Origin: Trogon surrucura
Taxonomy: Eukaryota > Chordata > Aves > Trogoniformes > Trogonidae
Length of the DNA: 64,000 nucleotides
Assembly (NCBI GenBank): GCA_020746105.1
Contig: CM036636.1
Location: 6,014,001-6,078,000 of the forward strand
Reading direction: 5' to 3'
The notes under the pieces are model-generated. The model was not told the DNA's origin. It searched no databases and saw only the letters and a program-made list of their open reading frames with translations. A program made the translations under genes and the position numbers. Shown here piece after piece: positions 52,501 to 61,500 of the stretch. Within the stretch, counting starts at the first letter, position 1. Each line of letters opens with the position of its first letter.

Positions 52501-55500
52501 ACCTGTGTTCATAGATCTGGCATCAAATATTTTGGAGGTTCGGTTTGAAATGCAAATCACCTTTTATATGGACAAGAAGCATTCTATAGAGTTTGGTTAT
52601 TTTTGCACCTAATGTTTCTTTCCTTTTTCAGGTTGCTCCCATGTCTGTCTATGCCTGCCTTGGTAGTGATGCTGCTGCCATCCGTGATGCCTTCCTCACC
52701 CGCCTGCAGAGCAAGATCGAGGACATGCGGATTAAGGTCATGATACTGGAGTTCCTCACGGTTGCGGTGGAGACTCAGCCTGGGCTCATTGAGCTGTTCC
52801 TGAACTTGGAAGTGAAGGATGGCAGCGATGGGTCAAAGGTAGAACAGCACATACTTGCCCGAGGACTCATTAGTCTTTCATTGTAGCATTTGTGTAGTCT
52901 TACGGCACTTGTCTCCACATGTGATGTGATGTGCTTTATGTCAAGCTTGTGTTTGCAATGAATGGATGTGCCTCTGTCTCAGCTTCAGTTTTCCCTATAA
53001 CCAAAGAGAATCTTTCCCCAAGTTGACATCTATTGGGTCAGACCAAAGATCTGTGTGGCCCACTCTTTTGACTTTGGATGTGGTCAGGCAGTGACAAAGC
53101 TAAAGACTGTGGTACAACAGACAATAATAGTTTTCCAGAATACCCACTCCTGTGTTACAACTTCATTCCTCACGGTTGTATACAGGATATAGGATGCATC
53201 ATGTACTGAAGACGTATTTGACTGGGTGTTGTTCAAGTGGAATCGAACACATCCTGCTTTAATAGCTGCCTATATCATGGTTGTGTGGCGATGTAACCTC
53301 TCTTGTTTCCCTTTGCTTTAGGAATTCAGCTTAGGGGAGTGGAGTTGCCTCCAAGTAGTCCTAGAGCTGATAGACTCCAAACAACAGGAGAGGTACTGGT
53401 GCCCTCCCCTGTTGCACCGTGCTGCCATTGCCTTCCTGCACGCTCTGTGGCAGGACCGTCGAGACAGCGCCATGCTAGTTCTGAGGACAAAGTGAGTTGG
53501 TTTTTTACGATGCATTTTCCTTCCTTCCTCATTACATGCTTTTTCTTTGGTTTGCCAGACTTCTCAGGGACATTTGCATCTCGGTCTTACGCTGGTAAGG
53601 GTATGCTGTGTGTGGGCTTTGAAATTAGTCTCTCGGGAAGGATGGTGAGAAGCTCCTATATGCATGTTCAGAAGCAAATATATTTCTTTCTTTAATACAA
53701 AGTTTCTTTGATACAAAATTTCTTTTATACAAAGCCATATAAGCTTGAATTTACCAAATCATATTTTCTATGAAGTTGAGGACAGTCAGAATGCTGCTAG
53801 GCATGTGGTGCGGGGGAGATAACTTGTATTACTTCTGTATCTTTTAGGCCACAATTTTGGGAAAATTTAACCAATCCCCTCTTCGGGACCCTTCCTCCAC
53901 CTTCAGAATCGTCAGAGGTGAGTTAGACCCAAACAAAATTGAGGTGGTTACGTACTTCTCAGAAGAGATTTCTAAGTGTGGCTCTTCCCTCTGCTTGCAG
54001 TTTTGTGAAAGGAAGTCTGATCAGGTGGTTTAAACACAGGCAGGAGATGAGTGAATGCTTTCTGGCTTTGCAGAGACTGTACAGCCATGAACTGTCTTTT
54101 GAAATTCTCTGCTCTTTATTCGCATATGAAACAGAAGTAGATGTTACTTAGCATGTGTTGTAACACTTGCTCTTGGGAAGGTAGGCTCTCTGTAGTGTGT
54201 CTGTGCTACACCATGTGCTGTTTGGCATAAGAAACTCCTCCTTTTTTTTCAGGCATAGCTGATGCTGACTGCTATCCCAGAGGGATTAATTAGGTTCTTG
54301 TTATTCTTCCTTTCTGTGGGGGTTTTCCCCTTCATAATGAAAGTCCTGTGCTCTCACACTCTGAGTGCCTCTGAGCACAGCATTCTGCCCTTGGTCAGAT
54401 GAGTAACTGTTGCTGTTGTGGGAGGAACAAGTCTCCTGCAAAACCAAATATCGGTCTCTGCGCGTGGGTGGGTAGGGATAAATCAGAATTCCACTCACCC
54501 TGCAGAGCTAAGTGCTCAGATTTTTCTTTTTCTTGTCTTTGTAGCTCAGTGTCTTGGATACCTGTGCCTTAATCATGAAAATCATCTGTTTGGAGATCTA
54601 CTATGTTGTCAAGTGAGTCTTTGGTAGTCTCTCCCTTGCCCCTGTACTTTTTGATTATCTAAACTGTGTGTGTTAAATCTTGCTAGACTGTGTAGGCTTG
54701 AGGTAAAAAAGTACATGTAATCTTGTGAAAAAGTGGGAGCAACAGTGATTTATAAACAAGTGACAGACACGCGTTTCAGATTCTTGCGCTCACCAATTGC
54801 AGAAAGAGATGTTGCAGTCTTTGTGTGGCCTGTAGGTGAAAATGTTAGTGTTTTCCTTGTATCCTGGAATGGGATTATACAGCATTTATTAAAACTAGCT
54901 AAGTACACCTACTATATTGATTGCTGGATAACATTTTGGTAGTTTTCTACCATTCATTTTGTTTTCCTAAACATAGCTGCCCTTTAATACATTGAAAAGT
55001 CAGAATTAACTAAAATGTTTGCTTAAAAAAAATGAAAATTAAAAGTTTTCGTCAGGGATCGTGTTTTTCCTTCCCATTTGATGCAAAAGGTGGGATTCCC
55101 TGTGCAGGTCTAATATGTGGAATAACCTTCACTTGCGAGCTGTGTCCTTGGCTTTCCTACCTGAATTTCAGAAGTGTATCTTCTGACCAAAGAATAAATG
55201 AAGATAACTTCTCCTCTTGATTTGGTCAGGGGCTCACTGGATCAGTCCCTGAAAGACACGCTGAAGAATTTCTCCACCAAAAAGCGCTTTACCTATTGGT
55301 CAGAGTACGTGAAGTTGCTGGCGTACCACGTGGCAGAGACGGAGGGTGCCAGCTGCGCCTCCATGACAGAACATCAGATGCTCATCTCAGCCTGGCGGAT
55401 GCTGCTGATCATCTCTACCAGCCATGTAAGAGCTGCCTTTTATCTTTCGTGATAATCTCAGATTGTTTTGAATAATACAACGTCATCTTCTTGGGGCCAG

Positions 55501-58500
55501 CTAAACCATGATGAAGAGTGGACTGGTTTTAGTGTCGATTTTCTTGTGTATATCCTGACAACATGAGTTGGCACGAGTGTGCTACAAGAGGTTAGAGTAG
55601 GTAGTCTTTTGCTGTTTGATCCAAACGAGCCTGTTGTCTGCCTGAGCAGAAGAGGGAGGCAGTACATATTTTTTTTATAGCAGTTCTGAAGTAGTTCTGT
55701 AATCCTCAAGAGATTTTGCTGAGTCAAGTGAAGCAGGGATGTACCCTCAGGGGAATTAGTCATTGCCGACTTCTTGTCAGCTGTTATTGTAATACCTCAG
55801 TGACTTCTGTAAAACTGCATCATTCCGCAGCTGTGAAATTTGGAGAATTCTTAAAGTAACAAATTAAAACAGTCGGCTGATGTTAGACTGCTAAGAAGGT
55901 GCATCTTTTGTTGTGCTTGATTGATCTCTGTGTATCGTAGGCGGATATCATGCATCTGACTGATTCTGCAGTTCATCAGCAGTTGTTCCTGGATGTGCTA
56001 AATGGGACCAAGGTTTTGGTAGGTAGTGCTTCCTGTCACTTCTTGAATTTCCCAGTTGCTCAGCTTTTTTGTCTGGTGAGAAATTCTATTTCTGCAGCTT
56101 CTTGCCCTCATAGATTTTTTTAGAACCTGTGAAATTGGGCTGAAACAAAGTCTCTCTCCCTGTATTGATGAACTACTTAGAAATATTTTGTGTTTGTCCT
56201 CGGCATCACTGAGTGACCACGCAGAGGGTGCTGACTCTGGTTCCTTCGGTGCTGCTGAGGAACAAACCTGGTCATTCGGTGGCAGTGTTTGGGCTGAGGA
56301 TTTCTTAAATGTTGGTACACATGACTTGCAATTGTAACTCTCACCGTATTTCTTCTTAGCTCCTAGTTCCCACGTCAGTATCGTGTCTGCACCTGGGGTC
56401 GATGCTGTGTACCCTTCTTCTGATCTTGCTCAAACAGTGGAAGAGGTGAGTGGTTTATTTGGATAATTATTAGTCACTGCCAAATATGAAAACTGGGGAT
56501 GTTACGCTCAAGGGTTTTACTCTAGTGAGAGTCCCTTAGTGATTTGGGGAGGAAACTGAAGCCTTATGATAGAATTCTCTTTTGGAATGGCAAATGGCTG
56601 TAAGTTGTTGCTGAAATCTCTTGTAGGAGTACGTTTATGGTTTGGCTTTTCGCTTGATGGTGAAAAGCACGTCAAAAAAGTTTCCGTGATAGTCAGTCCT
56701 GCGTTCTCACTGGGCTGCGGAATGTCTTTAGTGAGATCCAGGTGGTGACTTAAACTTTACTTGGAAAAACTGCTTTTATTTGTGTGGATCATATAGCTTA
56801 TGATCCACACAGCTCAGTCAAGCCAATATATTTACTGAGGGATCTTGTCTAATCTGAAGAGCTCTCCCTTTTTGTTGTCAGCGAGTTGGGTTCTGTGGAT
56901 AAAATCATAAACTCCTTGACGCAGATTCTGGAGGGAGTACTACAGGCAGATCAGCAGATGATGGAGAAAACCAAAGCCAAAGTGTTCTCAGCTCTTATCA
57001 CTGTTCTGCAAATGAAGGAGATGAAAGGTGAGGTGGTGTATGTATAAATGTAAAGAGCAGGGCTGCTGTGGCTGAATACGCCCTGATGTTCTAACATTTC
57101 CAAAATTAAAACGTGTGTGGTGTTAGTAGTAGTAGAGGATGCTTAATATAGTCACCAACCTGTGGGACTTTACTTGTTTCTTACTTGTTTTAGGTAGTTT
57201 TAGAAAGAGATGAAGTTTATCATTTACAGTACGTGTATCTCTTCCCGTCTATTGTCTTTCCCCAACAATAACCTGGTTGTTTGGTAGTTGGACAGGGACA
57301 AGACAGGGTCCCCATGCGTGTTTAGGAACAGCTCAGCAGGTGTGGGAAGGGCACCCTAGCAATGCCATCTCGCAGTGACTGCAGAGCTTAGATTCTGACA
57401 TGGTTTTCTAGTCAGAGACAACAAGAGAACCGGACACAGGAAAGTCTTCTGAGGCTACATTTTTTTTACAAACCAGAGAAACTAGTCTGGTCATTACCTC
57501 TGTTACTTGCGGGGCATCTTCCATTGCAGTGGCATTGGATGACCCTCAGTGGAATCTGAACAGTATTTATCTGTACAGGTCACACAACGGCAACTGTGAT
57601 GTTGGGAAATGTACCAGCTCACCTCGCTGAGTATTCCTTGTGCCACTGCCTGGGCTCTGCAAGCCCTTATGTTTTGGCAAATAAATAGGAAGTGGAGGAT
57701 TGAGTTGTGTTTAAATGTTTTGCTTTGCTGTTGAATTTGAGTTTCCAGTCATGGCAGTAAAAGGTAGTGCAATTTACTGATGGTTTTGATAAGAATGCAG
57801 CTTTTATATGGATTCACAGAACACAGACTGCACCTAATCTGCATGGGCCAGTACCAGCAACCTGGGAAAACGGTTAGAAAATGCTGCAGTGAGCAGTTAC
57901 AGACGTCTTGGCAAAACAACAGATGACCGTCTAATCTCTTACTATATCTTTCTAGACTGAATCATCTAGCTTAGTCACAGTTCTGTTTTGTCAGTTTTGA
58001 AATGAAAATAGCATAAATACTAACTCCCAAGAAACGTGTCCCAGTGATGTTACCAGTTAAACTGGAAACCCAAGTACGAGGACCGTGTGTTAAGTGTTGC
58101 CTGTTCTGTGTGTGCCGCAGTGAATGAGATCCCGCAGTACTCCCAGCTGGTGCTGAGCGTGTGTGAGACGCTCCAGGATGAGGTCATCGCGCTCTTCGAT
58201 CAGACTCGACACAGCCTGACCTTGGGAGATGCTACGGATGACAAGGACAGCATGGAAACAGATGATGCCTCCCGAGTTAAACACAAGGACCAGCGAGATG
58301 GGGTACAAGACCTGTTCATCTCCTTTGCAGCCATGTTTTTTCTCTCTAGACAAGTGCCGTGTGTGTCTGGAACAACTTGCCCTTGCAGCCTGCTGCCTTC
58401 AAAGGAAGTGTTGGCAGTTTCTAGTTCAGAATTACTCTGCGTCTGTTTGGCACACGTCGGTGTGGGAAGTTGGCTGTCTCTGCCTCTCTTTCAGATCTGT

Positions 58501-61500
58501 CCTAAAAAGTATTGTCTCGATTGACAACAATTGCTAATGCAGTGAGGAAGTGTGCAGGGTGTGATGCGTAGGATACCGTATGCCTTAATTTATGATTCTG
58601 AGAATGATTGAACTTTAGATTGTGTTAGGAAATGCTTTTAGGATTTTGTAGGTCCCCCTGTCAAGCCTATACCTCGTTCTCCTTTTCTTTTTGCTGCAGG
58701 TGTGTGTTCTGGGTCTGCATCTGGCTAAAGAGCTCTGTGAGGTTGATGATGATGGGGACTACTGGCTGCAGATTACGAGGAAAGTCCCTGTGCTTCCTAC
58801 TATTTTTGCCACGTTGGAGATCAGCCTGAGAGTTAAACAAAACCTTCACTTCACAGAGGCCTCGCTACATTTACTGCTGACCTTAGCAAGGACTCAGCAG
58901 GTGAGAGATTTGGAGAAGTGAGAGCGTACAGCTGTGCATTTTGTAATAGGAACCATATATCTCATTATTCTGTCTGTGATGCAGTTGAACAGTGATCTGT
59001 AGATGAAGGGTTTTTTAGAGGCTGGCAAGCTGCAGCTCCTGTGAGTACGCTTGCCCAGTTTGCCTTGTTCTTCTCGGTAATGGGATGTCTGGGATGGAAG
59101 AGCTGCGCTGGGTGGAGCAGACCTGTAAGCACACGCTGGTGCTGAATGTATTCTGCAATGAAATCACACCCCCCCAGTTAAAACAGATTTAAGTGTTGCT
59201 TTCTCATTAGTTGCAGTAAAGTAGTATTTATTAATTACAGCTTCAATTTTGTGTGAGGCTTTAGGTGAAAGCAAGGTTGTTCCAAAGCTGGCCCTTTTCG
59301 GAGATCATGTAGGTACCAAACAAGCTGGTTCCTAAGTGGAATTCGTAGTAGTTAGGCAGGTTAGGTTTCACTGGAAGAGCAGTGTTGCTTTTCTTGATAT
59401 TGAGTTTTTAACAACATAGAAGTGTGTGTAGATGAAGATTCTCTAATAGGGTGATGACAGTGAAAAAGATGGGATTATCTTATGCGAAATAAGTCTCTTT
59501 GCTGTCAGAGAGCAGAGACACGTGCAGATTTTGACAGTAGCTTGTTCTTTGTCTTGAAGGGAGCAGCAGCAGTGGCTGGTGCTGGTGTTACACAGAGTGT
59601 CTGCCTGCCCCTCTTGAGCGTGTACCAGCTCAGCAGTAACGGAGCCATTCAGGTGGGTGCTACTTACTTTTGGGTGGGGATACACCAGGGAAGTGTGCCA
59701 GGCCCTGCCACGCAGGCTGGAGCAGAGCTCACCTGGTCTGGGAAGGACAGCAGCTGCCTCAGCCACACTGGGCAGCAGCGTAGATAAATCATTTGGTTTT
59801 GTTTCTTATTTGTTCAGACATCTGCTTCATCTCGAAAGTCTCTGGATGCCCCCTCCTGGCCTGGGGTCTATCGTCTCTCCATGTCGCTGATGGAGCGCCT
59901 TCTGAAAACCCTCAGATACAACTTCCTGACGGAAGCGCTGGACTTTGTTGGTGTCCATCAAGAGAGGATTCTTCAGGTATGTCAGACACTCCTTCTGTGA
60001 CACTTTGCTTGGCTTCTGTGTGGCAGTAGCACTGGAAACACGTCAGAAAGTGCGGAAGCATTGAAAAGACACTTCTGCCTCGGAAAGATTTGTGGTGGAA
60101 ATGCCTCTCGGGCAGGGGTGATGGTTACGATACTTCCTAGAGCTGGCTAGTCGCCGTCAGTTCATCCTGTTTGCTCTTGGGGTTATTACTTTACTACAGG
60201 TGTTTTTATTATGCCCGCTCAACACAGTAGCCAAAGTAGAGTTTGATGGGTTTGTGGCTGTCTGCTCTGGGAAGTGTGAGCTTCTTGGAGGTGGCTTCTG
60301 CTCAGCCTTGCTCAACTAACATAAATGCTGTGGTTGCGGTTCAATCGCTGTTCGGGTTGGCAAGTTCTCGTGTCCTGCCATACGGAAATACCTGTACTGG
60401 CTGGGTTGTCTCCGTGCAGACCTGCTGAAGGCTCCCGTTTGTACACAGGTGCTGAATTACCTATTTATAAGCCTGCTCCCGAGACAAAGGGCTGTCTTCT
60501 CACATGGCAGCACAGCTTGTGAAAAGCATTGACCTCTGGCTAAGTGTATAAAGTGCTCTCAGTCTGACCCACGGGCTGTGTGGCTGCGTTCACGAATGCA
60601 TTTTCTGTCCATAAGAGCAGATCCTCTGTATCCTTCAGCTTTTTCTTCTAGAGCACGGGATGGGCTTTCTGTGATTTAACTGTAATAGCCTTGATTTAAT
60701 TTTCTGTCCTTTCCAGTGCCTGAATGCAGTACGGACAGTACAGAGCTTGGCCTGTCTGGAAGAGGCCGATCACACCGTTGGCTTCATTCTTCAGCTCTCA
60801 AATTTCACAAAGGAGTGGCATTTCCACCTGCCACAGCTTATGAGAGATATGCAGGTAGGAATCAAGATGCCGCTGTGGATAGCATGTTGCTTTGGAGCTC
60901 AGGGATTTGCCTATGTTGAGGGAAAATGGCACTGTATCATACTTTTATTGCTGCTCTTTCAGTAGGAACTATTGCTGAGGTCATTTAAATGTCTCTTCTG
61001 TCAGTACCGTGTCTTAATTGAAGAAGGAAAGATAACTTGGGGACAGACAGATGGTAGCTTGGGAAAATGACTTGTAGCATTCGATGTCTTGCTCTCAGTT
61101 CTCAGTGCCAGGTGACTCCGAGAAAATACTGGGAAATCAAGAGACTGTGTTGATCCTTTAGATCACAGTGTTCAGTTGAACTGGATTTTCTAGCTTCTGG
61201 CAATGGTTGTAAATAGATGGAGTCTGAGCTTTTCAGAGATTTCTCTCTTGCTTTATTTCAGGTGAATCTGTGTTACCTGTGTCAGGCCTGTACCTCCCTC
61301 CTGCACAGCCGCAAAATGCTCCAGCACTACCTGCAGGTGAGGATGGAAACTGGAAGCTGACGTGTGTGGAGTGTTGCATGCCCGTGCTCCCTGTTAAAAG
61401 GCAAATATTATTCAGTATCCAGGCTCTTGGATATTGAATTGATTGTTTTTAGTCCTAGTGGTGGTAATTCACAATCATCAATAGTGGGGATTCGCATTTC

